A stretch of 64,000 nucleotides of DNA, from the NCBI RefSeq assembly GCF_002735925.1, contig NZ_PEDL01000013.1, forward strand, positions 43,950-107,949. Reading direction: 5' to 3'. Of this stretch, positions 44,252-52,972 are shown piece by piece. The stretch is from Sporanaerobium hydrogeniformans (GTDB lineage: Bacteria; Bacillota; Clostridia; Lachnospirales; Cellulosilyticaceae). The notes beneath the pieces were generated by a model that was given only the letters and a program-made list of their open reading frames with translations, searched no databases and was not told the DNA's origin. A program made the translations under genes and the position numbers. Numbering within the stretch: position 1 is the first letter of the stretch; each line of letters starts with the position of its first letter.

Positions 44252-45511
44252 TTGAGCGAGTTATGTATACGAGGTGGTAATCGCCTAGTGGGAGAAGTGA
44301 CCATAAATGGAGCTAAAAATGCAGCGGTTGCTATACTGCCAGCAGCACTTTTAGTAGATGGGGAATGTGAAATTGAAAATTTACCTTATATAGATGATGT
44401 TGTAAAGATTAAGGATGCTATGGAAGACCTTGGAGCCATTACAAGCTTTATGGACAACCATACACTTAAAGTAGATGCATCCACCCTATATAGTCATGAA
44501 GCAACTAAAGAGTATATAGGAAATATTAGAGCTTCCTATTATCTTTTAGGAGCACTTTTAGGTAGATTTAAAAAAGCAGAAGTATGTATGCCAGGGGGCT
44601 GCAACTTTGGTGTGAGACCCATTGACCAGCATATCAAAGGGTTTGAAGCTTTAGGAGCTAAAGTCATTATAGAAAATGGCATCATTAAAGCTTATGCAGG
44701 GCGTTTAGTAGGTACAAAGATTTATTTAGACGTAGTGAGTGTAGGTGCCACCATTAATATTATGCTGGCTGCTGTTTTGGCAGAAGGCACCACTATTATT
44801 GAGAATGCAGCAAAGGAGCCTCATGTAGTAGATGTGGCGAACTTCCTCAATATGATGGGTGCAGAGGTGAAAGGTGCAGGTACCGATGTGATTCGTATTA
44901 AAGGTGTGGAACGTTTAATGGGAGGTAAATATGCAACTATTCCTGATCAGATAGAAGCAGGGACCTATATGATGGCTGCTGCTATGACGGGTGGGGATGT
45001 TTACGTACGTAATATCATCCCAGAACACATGTATTCTGTAAGTCTTAAGATGATAGAGATGGGGATTCACATTGAGGAGGGAGATGACTATGTACGCGTA
45101 GTGGCACCAAGGGAGCTTAAGGCGACCAATGTAAAGACACTTCCTCATCCAGGATTTCCTACAGACTTGCAGCCACAGATGGTAGCACTACTTAGTATAG
45201 CCCAAGGAACGAGTACGGTGATTGAGGGTGTTTGGGACAACCGTTTCCAATACATTGATCAGCTTAAGCGTATAGGTGCCCACATCAAGGTAGATGGACG
45301 TATGGCAGTTGTAGAAGGCGAGGCAAAGCTTACGGGTGCAAAGGTTACAGCTACTGATTTACGAGCTGGAGCTGCCCTTGTGATTGCGGCTCTTCGTGCA
45401 AAAGGAGAGACCACTATTAAAAACGTCAAATATATTGATAGAGGCTATGAAGCCATAGAAGAAAAGTTAACAGCACTAGGTGCACAAATTAAAAGAAGAG
45501 CTGATAAATAA
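44252..45511 (+). CDS. murA: UDP-N-acetylglucosamine 1-carboxyvinyltransferase
   Basis: 419 residues from TTG 44252, which has AAGAGGTG correctly spaced and gives the family-typical N-terminus MSELCIRGGNRLVGEV; GTG 44243 would add three residues. It catalyses the first committed step of peptidoglycan synthesis, with catalytic Cys117 in PGGCNFGVRPIDQH (the Gram-positive GGC form, fosfomycin target), INGAKNAAVAI near residue 20, and HPGFPTDLQPQ near 300. It is transcribed in the same direction as the wal genes. Confidence 0.96.
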   Translation: MSELCIRGGNRLVGEVTINGAKNAAVAILPAALLVDGECEIENLPYIDDVVKIKDAMEDLGAITSFMDNHTLKVDASTLYSHEATKEYIGNIRASYYLLGALLGRFKKAEVCMPGGCNFGVRPIDQHIKGFEALGAKVIIENGIIKAYAGRLVGTKIYLDVVSVGATINIMLAAVLAEGTTIIENAAKEPHVVDVANFLNMMGAEVKGAGTDVIRIKGVERLMGGKYATIPDQIEAGTYMMAAAMTGGDVYVRNIIPEHMYSVSLKMIEMGIHIEEGDDYVRVVAPRELKATNVKTLPHPGFPTDLQPQMVALLSIAQGTSTVIEGVWDNRFQYIDQLKRIGAHIKVDGRMAVVEGEAKLTGAKVTATDLRAGAALVIAALRAKGETTIKNVKYIDRGYEAIEEKLTALGAQIKRRADK

Positions 45512-45527
45512 TTATCAGCTTTTTTTG
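45499..45527 (+). terminator. murA terminator
   Basis: Stem AGCTGATAA / TTATCAGCT, followed by a run of T. The murA stop codon lies inside the stem. Confidence 0.85.
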
Positions 45528-45543
45528 TATAGTATTTTGGATA

Positions 45544-47385
45544 TTAAGGGACGAGCCTCACGTGATAGGTTTCTAGCCATATATTAAGCTGTACAAGATA
45601 GGCGATCAGCTGGGGACCTGTCATTAACTGACCAAACCAAGGATTTTTATAAGCTGCTCCTTGGGTAGCTGTAAGCTCCTTGATAAAGGGTATATGGATA
45701 TAATCAAGGATGGGAGCATTGGGGTTTGATAAGATGTCATCTAGCATACGGCAAACTAAATGGGTATAGGCAGGATGATGGGTTTTAGGATAAGGACTTT
45801 TTTTGCGATAGATAATTTCCTCAGGTAGGACGCCTTCTAACGCTTTACGAAGGAGTCCTTTTTCCCTACCGTTTAAAAATTTATAGTTATTAGGGAGGTT
45901 AAAGGCGTACTCTACTAGGCGATAATCTGCAAAGGGTACGCGGACTTCTAAGCTATTAAACATACTCATGCGATCCTTACGATTTAAAAGGTTTACCATG
46001 AACCACTTTAAATTAAGATAGAAAAGCTCACGCATCCGGTAAGTCGCCTTATCTTCTCCGTCAAGATGAGGTACTTTACGAAGACTTTCTTCATAAGCAC
46101 TCCGAACACATTCTGTGAGAGGGAGATTATGAAAGGCTGGAGAAAGTATTGCTTTACGGTCCTCGATAAAGTTAGACCACGGGAAGGTGTTTAGATTCAT
46201 GAGTTCAGGGCGTGTAAACCAAGGATAACCTCCTAGCAATTCGTCGGCACATTCACCAGAGAGAGCAATGACAAAGTCTTTGCGAATTTCCTTACAAAAA
46301 AGAAAAAGGGAAGAATCAATATCTGCCATGCCAGGAAGGTCTCTTGCTCTAACGGCATCCTTTAAGGTAAGAGCGAGGGCTTCTTGGGGGATGGTGTAGG
46401 TGTGATGGTGACTACCTAAAAAGTGAGCCATTTGATTTGCCCAAAACACATCAGAAGTGGGCTGATAGAGATTGGCTTTAAAATATTTATCATTTTCTTC
46501 GTAGTCTAAAGAGTAGGTAGTAAGTATTTTATTCTTTTTTTTATAAGCAGTAGCAGCTATGGCAGAAATGGCAGAGGAGTCTAAACCACCAGAGAGGAAG
46601 GTGCAAAGAGGCACATCGCCTACTAGCTGTCTTTCAATGGCATCTGTTAAGAGATAACGTAAATGTTCAGTAGCTTCAGAGAGGGTTTCGGTATTTTCTT
46701 CCGCCTGAAGAGTCCAGTATTCTTTACTTTGAATGCCTTCTGGTGTAATGAGTAGGAAATGAGCAGGAGGGACTTCGCTAATTTCTCTAAAAATGCTATT
46801 TCCAGGCTTAACAGCAGGGCCAAGACCAAAAAGATCAGTAAGAGAGGTTTGATCAATGGTGGGTTCCACCTGAGGATGAGCCAGAAGAGTTTTGATTTCT
46901 GAGCCAAAGATGAAGGTAGAGCCTTTTATACTATAAAAAAGAGGCTTGACTCCAAGAGGGTCCCTCACTAAAAGCACACGCCTTAGCGCCTCATCATAGA
47001 TAGCAAACGCAAAAATACCATTTAGCTTACTAAGGCAATCTATGCCCCAGCATAGATAAGCCGTAAGAAGCACCTCTGTATCGGAGTAGCTGTCAAATTG
47101 AAAGCCTAAGGCTACAAGCTCCTTTCGTAAATCTTCCGTATTATAAAGCTCACCGTTATAGATAAGTGTGTAACGGAAGCCGTTTAAGGTTTTTGTCATA
47201 GGTTGTTTGCCGCCTTCGGGGTCGACAACGATTAATCTTCTGTGACCAAAAAGGATAGGGGGATAAGCTAAATAGCCCACACTATCAGGACCACGGAACT
47301 TTAAGGTATCTACCATGGCCTCTAGGATAGATTTTTGATTATCAAGTCTATGAGAAAAATCAACGATACCAGCAAAACCACACAT
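45544..47385 (-). CDS. asnB: asparagine synthase (glutamine-hydrolysing)
   Basis: 613 residues when begun at ATG 47385. That start is chosen because it puts the catalytic N-terminal Cys at residue 2 (MCGFAGIV) and has AAGAAGGTGA upstream; a longer frame to 47421 would bury the nucleophile. Glutaminase domain ~1-210 (GPDSVGY, YNGELYN, SDTEVLL), synthetase domain with SGGLDSSAISA near 253 and SGECADELLGGYPW near 370. It makes asparagine from aspartate, glutamine and ATP, or amidates wall precursors in some relatives. A hairpin terminator lies in its leader. Confidence 0.93.
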   Translation of the reverse strand: MCGFAGIVDFSHRLDNQKSILEAMVDTLKFRGPDSVGYLAYPPILFGHRRLIVVDPEGGKQPMTKTLNGFRYTLIYNGELYNTEDLRKELVALGFQFDSYSDTEVLLTAYLCWGIDCLSKLNGIFAFAIYDEALRRVLLVRDPLGVKPLFYSIKGSTFIFGSEIKTLLAHPQVEPTIDQTSLTDLFGLGPAVKPGNSIFREISEVPPAHFLLITPEGIQSKEYWTLQAEENTETLSEATEHLRYLLTDAIERQLVGDVPLCTFLSGGLDSSAISAIAATAYKKKNKILTTYSLDYEENDKYFKANLYQPTSDVFWANQMAHFLGSHHHTYTIPQEALALTLKDAVRARDLPGMADIDSSLFLFCKEIRKDFVIALSGECADELLGGYPWFTRPELMNLNTFPWSNFIEDRKAILSPAFHNLPLTECVRSAYEESLRKVPHLDGEDKATYRMRELFYLNLKWFMVNLLNRKDRMSMFNSLEVRVPFADYRLVEYAFNLPNNYKFLNGREKGLLRKALEGVLPEEIIYRKKSPYPKTHHPAYTHLVCRMLDDILSNPNAPILDYIHIPFIKELTATQGAAYKNPWFGQLMTGPQLIAYLVQLNIWLETYHVRLVP

Positions 47386-47436
47386 TTTAATCACCTTCTT
47401 TTTTGAATAAACAAGACCCATAAAAAATTATTAAGA

Positions 47437-47477
47437 TAAAAAGGTCTAAAGCTCTACATAAGTAGAACTTTAGACCT
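47437..47477 (-). terminator. terminator-like hairpin in the asnB leader
   Basis: On the - strand a near-perfect 16-base stem (AGGTCTAAAG and CTTTAGACCT arms plus an inner GTAGA stem with one mismatch) is followed by TTTTT, about 50 bases before the asnB start. Nothing on the - strand further upstream needs a terminator because the neighbouring gene faces the other way. It may be an attenuator. No T-box motif was found. Confidence 0.65.
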
Positions 47478-47662
47478 CATTGTCTATAAACGTTTATTTA
47501 AATAATCATGATACTATACTATGCATAGATTAAGTGATTTGTGAATATTTTATTGGAATAAAATTTATTTTATAAAATAAAAATAGTTTATCTAAGTGAT
47601 TAAAATAAAATTCAATTGATTTTATTTATAGGTAAATATTGTATAAATTTTTTAGAAATCTA

Positions 47663-47690
47663 TTGAAAAATAAGCGAAATAACTTACAAT
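47663..47690 (+). promoter_or_regulatory. probable sigma-A promoter of the HD-GYP gene
   Basis: TTGAAA (47663-47668) and TACAAT (47685-47690) with a 16-base spacer, about 70 bases upstream of the start codon at 47761. Confidence 0.45.
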
Positions 47691-47760
47691 AGAAAGTAGA
47701 GGCATAAGTAAGAAATTCTACTTATAGCCTATAAATATCTAGAGAGGTAGGGAGGAGAAA

Positions 47761-48801
47761 ATGCAGAATATAGACACTCATAAAATCATAATACCTGTGA
47801 CAAAATGTAGCCCTGGTATGATACTACTCCAACCTGTAGTGGATATGGATACAGGCAATACCCTCATTGCAAGGCATCAAAGGTTAACAGAAGAAACCAT
47901 TGAGCATATAGGACGTTTTAAGCATACAGAGATATGGGTAGCAGCTGAAACACAAAAGCAGCTTTGGCAGGTCGATGAAGAAATTGTAGCGCGTCATAAA
48001 AAATATATTGATTTATTAAAAGATATTATAGGTAATGAAGAAACTAACCTTGAGATAAAAATAGAAGAAGTAGAAGGGCTAGCTAAATGTATAGTAGAAG
48101 AATTTGAATGTAATTTTAGTCTTTTAGCCTGTGTAAACCTTGTAAAAAAAATGGATAAGGATATTTATACACATAGTGTAAATGTAGCTTTTATTTCCCT
48201 ACTAATAGGTAGGTGGATTGCGTGTAATAAGCAAACCTTACAAGAGGTAGCCTTAGCAGCCCTTTTACATGATATAGGTAAACTAAGTGAGAAGGAGTCC
48301 ACGCAAAAAAGTTATGCAAAGGAACAATCCCTTGTTACAAAGCGGTTAGAAGAGAGGCGTCATCCTATTTACGGCTATGAAAAACTACTTCCCTATAAGG
48401 AACTTGACAATGAAGTATTAAGGGGTGTGCTTACCCATCATGAGCGTTGCGATGGGAGTGGCTATCCTTTGCATTTGACAGATGAGCGTATCGGAGTGAT
48501 TGGTAAGATTATAGGACTTGCTGATGAATACGAAAGACTGCGGAAGGAACAAAATATTTTTGAAATTATACGTCTTTTTAAGTGCGAGCATATTAAAAAA
48601 TATGATATCACGATGTTGATGGAATTTTGCACGAATGTAGTGAATTATTATATAGGTTCGTCTGTACTTTTAAGTACGGATGAGGTAGGGCAGGTTGTAT
48701 TTATACAACCCCATTCCTTGCACAGGCCTATCGTAAAGATAGGAGATAAATATGTTAATCTATATGAGCAGTCACAAATAGAAGTTATGAAGGTATTATA
48801 A
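47761..48801 (+). CDS. HD-GYP domain protein, divergent
   Basis: 346 residues. N-terminal ~100 residues of the DUF3391-like type, then an HD-GYP phosphodiesterase domain: His170-Asp171 in LLHDIGK, and HHERCDGSGYP at 226-236. The distal motif normally reading ADxYDAxTSxR is LADEYERLRKEQ here, so one conserved Asp and the TSxR part are lost. Such proteins hydrolyse cyclic-di-GMP; this one may be altered or inactive. No receiver or membrane domain. GGGAGG precedes ATG, and a strong terminator follows. Confidence 0.85.
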   Translation: MQNIDTHKIIIPVTKCSPGMILLQPVVDMDTGNTLIARHQRLTEETIEHIGRFKHTEIWVAAETQKQLWQVDEEIVARHKKYIDLLKDIIGNEETNLEIKIEEVEGLAKCIVEEFECNFSLLACVNLVKKMDKDIYTHSVNVAFISLLIGRWIACNKQTLQEVALAALLHDIGKLSEKESTQKSYAKEQSLVTKRLEERRHPIYGYEKLLPYKELDNEVLRGVLTHHERCDGSGYPLHLTDERIGVIGKIIGLADEYERLRKEQNIFEIIRLFKCEHIKKYDITMLMEFCTNVVNYYIGSSVLLSTDEVGQVVFIQPHSLHRPIVKIGDKYVNLYEQSQIEVMKVL

Positions 48802-48804
48802 AAT

Positions 48805-48853
48805 AAACGGGATGATTTACAAAGAAACTCTTTGTAAATCATCCCGTTTTTAA
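48805..48853 (+). terminator. strong terminator after the first HD-GYP gene
   Basis: Perfect 20-base stem (AAACGGGATGATTTACAAAG and its complement) with a five-base loop and a T tail. It may also serve the convergent - strand gene. Confidence 0.9.
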
Positions 48854-48870
48854 TGCAAGAAAGCTTAGCT

Positions 48871-49251
48871 CTATTCATCAGTAGGGTCTAATAAAAGGTT
48901 AAGCTGGTTGGTGGCCTTCTGACCTGTATCCTCATCAATGTAAGATAAAAGAATATGAGGAGAAAGAGAAGAGGACTCAGGAGTAGCCTTAAAGCTGTAT
49001 TCAAAATAAGCAGTTTCTGAAGGTGCAAGATTTCCCATTTCCAAGGCTGTTATGTTGCCTTCAAAGGATAAGGAACCTCGCTCTCTAATAATAGCACTTT
49101 CTACGATGGAACTAGTTTCGCAAGGTAAAAGAAGCTTTAAGTCATTGATATAAGAATGAGAGATATTTGTAATTTTAATTTGCTTAACGATGATTTCATT
49201 AGCTGACAAAGGAGCTTTTGTTAGTTCAGAAATTTGCAGCAGTGTGTGCAT
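48871..49251 (-). CDS. small DUF11-like protein of unknown function
   Basis: 126 residues from ATG 49251, which has TAGGAGGTGA upstream; a longer frame to 49299 has no site. The pattern VKQIKITNISHSYINDLKLLLP followed by NLAPSETAYFEYSFKA resembles the repeat found in DUF11-like domains, which describes a single beta-sandwich unit. There is no signal peptide, so it is not an exported adhesin. Its neighbour upstream is a Cys-rich protein, which may point to the spore coat, but this is a weak inference. Confidence 0.55.
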   Translation of the reverse strand: MHTLLQISELTKAPLSANEIIVKQIKITNISHSYINDLKLLLPCETSSIVESAIIRERGSLSFEGNITALEMGNLAPSETAYFEYSFKATPESSSLSPHILLSYIDEDTGQKATNQLNLLLDPTDE

Positions 49252-49310
49252 AAACTCACCTCCTATTTCAGTATATGCAGCATAGAATCTGTCCACCACA
49301 ATCTAAAATA

Positions 49311-49343
49311 CAAAAAAAGGAGGTAGGTATTCAACCTACCTCC
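49311..49343 (-). terminator. terminator of the Cys/Asn-rich gene
   Basis: Perfect stem GGAGGTAGGT / ACCTACCTCC with a five-base loop, followed on the - strand by seven T residues. Confidence 0.9.
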
Positions 49344-49354
49344 AAAGGAGTTGA

Positions 49355-49579
49355 TTAAGATCTTCCCCAGTTACGGCAGCGACAGTTACAATCATCATCG
49401 TCGTCTTCTAGAAAATCATTAAGCGTTTCAGCGATATCATTGAGTAATTCAAAAGCTTCTCTGCAACGACGTCTGCGAGCAGGGCTGGTATTAGTATTAT
49501 TATTATTATTATTATTACAACCGCAACCACAACCACAACCTGCATTACATCCACAACCTGCATTACATCCACAACTCAT
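49355..49579 (-). CDS. small Cys- and Asn-rich protein, possibly spore-coat or exosporium
   Basis: 74 residues: a repetitive N-terminus of CGCNAG units, then CGCGCGC, a run of seven Asn, a basic RRRRCR patch, a helical middle, an acidic EDDDDD stretch and a C-terminal CNCRCR. Twelve or more Cys in 74 residues recalls small spore-coat and metal-binding proteins. AAAAGGGGG precedes ATG. The coding DNA has an 18-base tandem duplication and a seven-copy triplet repeat. No enzyme is recognised. It has its own terminator. Confidence 0.65.
   Translation of the reverse strand: MSCGCNAGCGCNAGCGCGCGCNNNNNNNTNTSPARRRRCREAFELLNDIAETLNDFLEDDDDDCNCRCRNWGRS
49496..49516 (-). repeat. (AAT)7 triplet repeat coding for polyasparagine
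   Basis: Seven tandem AAT codons on the - strand inside the Cys/Asn-rich gene. Copy-number change would stay in frame. Confidence 0.9.
49539..49574 (-). repeat. 18-base tandem duplication in the Cys/Asn-rich gene
   Basis: CCTGCATTACATCCACAA occurs twice in a row (49539-49556 and 49557-49574, + strand reading). It encodes two copies of a six-residue Cys/Gly/Asn/Ala unit. Confidence 0.9.
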
Positions 49580-49761
49580 AAAAAAAGCCCCCTTTTAAAT
49601 TTTGTTGTTTGTAGCGCTACCCACACTTCATAATATGCAATTCGTCAAGAAATGACATTATTTTTAGTACATTGATTTAACATAAATGAAAAAGAGAGGA
49701 ATATACATAGGATAAGGACAAGAATAACAAAAGCAAACAAGAGGGGTTAAGGGGGTTAGCA

Positions 49762-50808
49762 ATGAAGAGTTTTGTTTTGAAAATGCAGATTGCAACTATT
49801 TTTGTAGGGAGTATAGTAGGAGCTGGAGTGTGTTCAGGAAGGGAACTGAATCAATTTTTTGCTACCTATGGCATAGGAGGCTTTTTAGGCCTTTTTTTGT
49901 GTGGGATCTTATATGTTTTATTAGGCAAAATCATTGTGGTTATTACGGAGGAGAATGATGTAGGTTCCTATGATGAATTTGTAAATCTTGTTTGCCCTAA
50001 GTACGTAGCTAAGTTTATTAATAGTGTACTGACACTTTTCTTGCTAAGTAGCACATCTATTATATTAGCTGGTAGTGGGACTATCTTAAATCAATATTTT
50101 GGATTACCTAAATGGATAGGCTTTAGCCTTATGGTAGGGTGCAGCAGTTTGTTCTTATTAAGAAATACAGAAGGCTTATTTGAGGTAAATAGTATAGTTG
50201 TCCCAACTCTTTTTATCATGATGAGTGCTTTATTTATAGGTTATATAAAACTTCATCCAGAGGAGTTAAGCTATGGCTATTTACAGTTTCTACCTCGTCA
50301 AAAACAGCATTTATTCACTTCTACATTCATTTATGTAAGCTTTAATATTTTAACGATTATTGGTGTGATTGTACCTCTCACAAGGGAACTTAAAAGGCCA
50401 AAGGAAATTGTTAGTGGCATTGTATGGGGAAGCATTATTTTAACACTCATCAGTAGCTTTATTGTTTTTTTAATGATGGTAAGCCCCTTTCATGCAAAAC
50501 GTTATGAAGTGCCACTTCTTGGCGTAGCACAAGGAATTAATCACTTTTTACAATTAGGTATATTAGGAGTGATGTGGCTAGAAATGTTTTCTTCTCAAGT
50601 ATCTAACGTCTATAGTCTTTGCTATTTTATGCAAAATCAGTTTAAACTAGATTATAAAATGGGGATTTTTCTAGTAGTAGCTGTAGCAGCTCCTTTTTCT
50701 ATTATTGGCTTTTCTAAACTTGTAGAATTCTTATACCCTATGTATGGTGTTTTAAGTCTAGTCTTTCTTATCTACTGTATTCTTTTTTATTTTAGAAGCA
50801 GGGGGTAA
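49762..50808 (+). CDS. YkvI-like membrane transporter
   Basis: 348 residues with ten or so membrane segments. The first helix carries IFVGSIVGAGVCSGRELNQFF, the motif of the YkvI group of the APC superfamily; later VPTLFIMMSALFIGY and FYLIYCILF-like stretches match this fold. These proteins are related to amino-acid and germination permeases, but their substrate is not established. It stands alone with its own ribosome-binding region between the Cys/Asn-rich gene and an HD-GYP gene. Confidence 0.75.
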   Translation: MKSFVLKMQIATIFVGSIVGAGVCSGRELNQFFATYGIGGFLGLFLCGILYVLLGKIIVVITEENDVGSYDEFVNLVCPKYVAKFINSVLTLFLLSSTSIILAGSGTILNQYFGLPKWIGFSLMVGCSSLFLLRNTEGLFEVNSIVVPTLFIMMSALFIGYIKLHPEELSYGYLQFLPRQKQHLFTSTFIYVSFNILTIIGVIVPLTRELKRPKEIVSGIVWGSIILTLISSFIVFLMMVSPFHAKRYEVPLLGVAQGINHFLQLGILGVMWLEMFSSQVSNVYSLCYFMQNQFKLDYKMGIFLVVAVAAPFSIIGFSKLVEFLYPMYGVLSLVFLIYCILFYFRSRG

Positions 50809-50909
50809 AGATTTGACAAGGCATTGGACAAGAATAGATATGTTTAGGCTAAGGCAAAGTGAGTATAATTAAAAATAAAAGCTTTGTCTAGAATAGGGGA
50901 GGGATAGGG

Positions 50910-51977
50910 ATGAATGTTGGGGTAAAGATTCCTATTAATGAACTAAAGGAAGGAATGATTACAGCACAAGATGTACTTAAACAAGGAAAAATGTTTTTAA
51001 AAGAGGGTACAGTGCTTAAAGCTAACTATTTACAGGCTTTAAGAGCATTGCGCTTAAAAACACTGTATGTAAAAGTAGATAAAGGGAATATTAGTACAAT
51101 TATCGGAAATGAGATGGAACGCTTTTATATTAGTACCTATCTTAGTATTAGTCAAATTATTGAAGATATAATAGAGGGGAAACAAGTTACTTTAGGACAA
51201 ATTTTTCCTATAGTAGAGACAATAATAGACAAGGTTTATTTTCATGATTGTAGGGAACTTATTTTAGCAGGTATTAAGGTGAAGACCTCCTATAAGTATG
51301 CACATTTTTTTAATGTCTGTTTGTATAGCATTATGATTAGTAAAGCTATAAAAATGAGTCAAAGTGAAACAGTTTATTTAGGAGCAGCAGCTATTTTACA
51401 TGATGTAGGTAAGTTTAGAATTCCACAGCATTTATTAGAAAAGCCACAACGCCTCACAAAGGAAGAGTTTGAAGTAGTTAAAACCCATACAACACAAGGG
51501 TATATGATGCTACTAAATATGGGAGTTATAGATAAACAGATTGCAGATGCAGTACTGCAGCATCATGAGAGGATAGATGGCTCAGGTTATCCTATAGGTT
51601 TAAAAGGAGCTGCTATTGAAAAACTAGCTCAGATTATTGGACTTGCTGATACTTATGACGCTATTACATCTCACAGAAGCTATAAAAGAGGTGTGCTTCC
51701 TCATGAGGCAGCCTCTATCATCGAACAATTTAAGGGTAACCTATTTAATGGGGAACTAGTAGAGGCACTTATCAAGCATATTATCTGTTATCCTGTAGGG
51801 TCTGAATTACTACTTAATACGAATCAAGTTGTAGAAGTAATCAAAACCCATCCAGATGAGCCTCTTAGACCTGTTGTAAAAGTGCTAACAGATAAAAATG
51901 GAAGTGTTTTGAGTAGTACATATACGCTTGACTTAAAACCACATACAGAAGTACAGATAGTAGAAATTTTTAGGTAA
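50910..51977 (+). CDS. HD-GYP domain cyclic-di-GMP phosphodiesterase
   Basis: 355 residues. An N-terminal DUF3391-like portion (~1-60), then a complete HD-GYP domain: His164-Asp165 in ILHDVGK, His193, HHERIDGSGYP at 218-228 and the canonical ADTYDAITSHRSYK. All metal ligands look intact, unlike the paralogue at 47761, so it should be an active phosphodiesterase. GGGAGGG precedes ATG 50910; a TTGACA at 50813-50818 may belong to its promoter. A terminator follows directly. Confidence 0.88.
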   Translation: MNVGVKIPINELKEGMITAQDVLKQGKMFLKEGTVLKANYLQALRALRLKTLYVKVDKGNISTIIGNEMERFYISTYLSISQIIEDIIEGKQVTLGQIFPIVETIIDKVYFHDCRELILAGIKVKTSYKYAHFFNVCLYSIMISKAIKMSQSETVYLGAAAILHDVGKFRIPQHLLEKPQRLTKEEFEVVKTHTTQGYMMLLNMGVIDKQIADAVLQHHERIDGSGYPIGLKGAAIEKLAQIIGLADTYDAITSHRSYKRGVLPHEAASIIEQFKGNLFNGELVEALIKHIICYPVGSELLLNTNQVVEVIKTHPDEPLRPVVKVLTDKNGSVLSSTYTLDLKPHTEVQIVEIFR

Positions 51978-51982
51978 TATAA

Positions 51983-52020
51983 AAAAGGTGTAGCTCTATT
52001 TGAAGCTCACACCTTTTTTT
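51983..52020 (+). terminator. terminator after the second HD-GYP gene
   Basis: Stem AAGGTGTAGCT / AGCTCACACCTT, with one mismatch and an eight-base loop, between an A run and a run of seven T. Confidence 0.85.
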
Positions 52021-52165
52021 ATGTATTTTACTTTGAAATAGAGTAGCTAAGCCTACTCCTACCCTAACATCTAGCATGCCTAACTAATATTAAGGATGAT
52101 AGTTGTATTATACATGATAAATCTAAAATTATCCATAAAAAATTCCATTTTTATTCCAAAACCTT

Positions 52166-52909
52166 TTAAATTATATAATCCTCTTCAAATTGACCTTCAA
52201 ATTGATGACCTTTTTCATCTTGATAAGTACCATAGCCGTGTTTTTTACCATTTACAAAGTCACCAATATATTTATGACCATTAGGGTAGGTAATAATGCC
52301 TTTACCTGTCAAAACACCTTCTACAAAGTCACCTCGGTAGTGGGTGCCATTAGCCCAAGTAAATGCACCTTTGCCATGAGGGATACCTCCTACAACCTCA
52401 CCTTCATAAATGCCATCTTTAATAGTAAGCTTGCCAAGCCCTGTTTCTACACCATCACGAAATTCACCTTCATAAATATCTCCATTAGGATAGTGGGCAA
52501 TGCCACTGCCCTGCATACGATCATTTAGAAAGTTTCCAGTATAAAGGGTTCCATCGGCGGCGTGTAAAGTGCCTTTACCTTCCATGATACCATTTGAAAA
52601 ATGACCTTCGTAATAAGAGCCATCTTCAAAACGACAGATACCTGTGCCAGTACGTTGACCTTTATAGAATTGTCCTTCATAAACCATATGATCATCTAGG
52701 TAAGCAATCCCTTTACCGTGAGGCACACCCATAGAAAAGGTACCCTCATAACAGAGTTTACCTTCATCGTTATAATATTTACCAGCACCATGAAAATTAG
52801 CGCCCTTTACACTTCCTTCATACATGACTTTTCCATTTTTATGATACCAAACTTCATTATCATATTCGTCAGTTGCACCAAATAGTAAACTTTTTAATTT
52901 TCCAATCAT
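52166..52909 (-). CDS. MORN-repeat protein
   Basis: 247 residues, almost entirely made of about ten MORN repeats of the form YEGxFxxGxxxGxGxxxxxxG (for example YEGQFYKGQRTGTG and YEGEFRDGVETGLG). No signal peptide, enzymatic domain or membrane helix. MORN repeats form an elongated beta-sheet platform that can bind phospholipid or partners. The ribosome-binding site is GGGAGA before ATG. It is transcribed toward the second HD-GYP gene and lies downstream of spmB, but separated by ~60 bases, so co-transcription with spmAB is possible but unproven. Confidence 0.88.
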   Translation of the reverse strand: MIGKLKSLLFGATDEYDNEVWYHKNGKVMYEGSVKGANFHGAGKYYNDEGKLCYEGTFSMGVPHGKGIAYLDDHMVYEGQFYKGQRTGTGICRFEDGSYYEGHFSNGIMEGKGTLHAADGTLYTGNFLNDRMQGSGIAHYPNGDIYEGEFRDGVETGLGKLTIKDGIYEGEVVGGIPHGKGAFTWANGTHYRGDFVEGVLTGKGIITYPNGHKYIGDFVNGKKHGYGTYQDEKGHQFEGQFEEDYII

Positions 52910-52972
52910 TTGTGTATCTCCCTAAATGTTTCTTAACCTTATTATACCATTTTTAAGAAAAAAAGAAATCGA

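Larger units (their letters stand above)
47422..47760. other. 339-base divergent spacer between asnB and an HD-GYP gene
   Basis: A/T-rich. Contains the asnB leader hairpin (47437-47477) and a likely + strand promoter (47663-47690). No further gene or repeat seen. Confidence 0.5.

Noticed and set aside
47478..47660. T-box riboswitch for asnB
   Set aside because: The conserved T-box sequence (AGGGTGGNACCGCG) was looked for and not found on the - strand.
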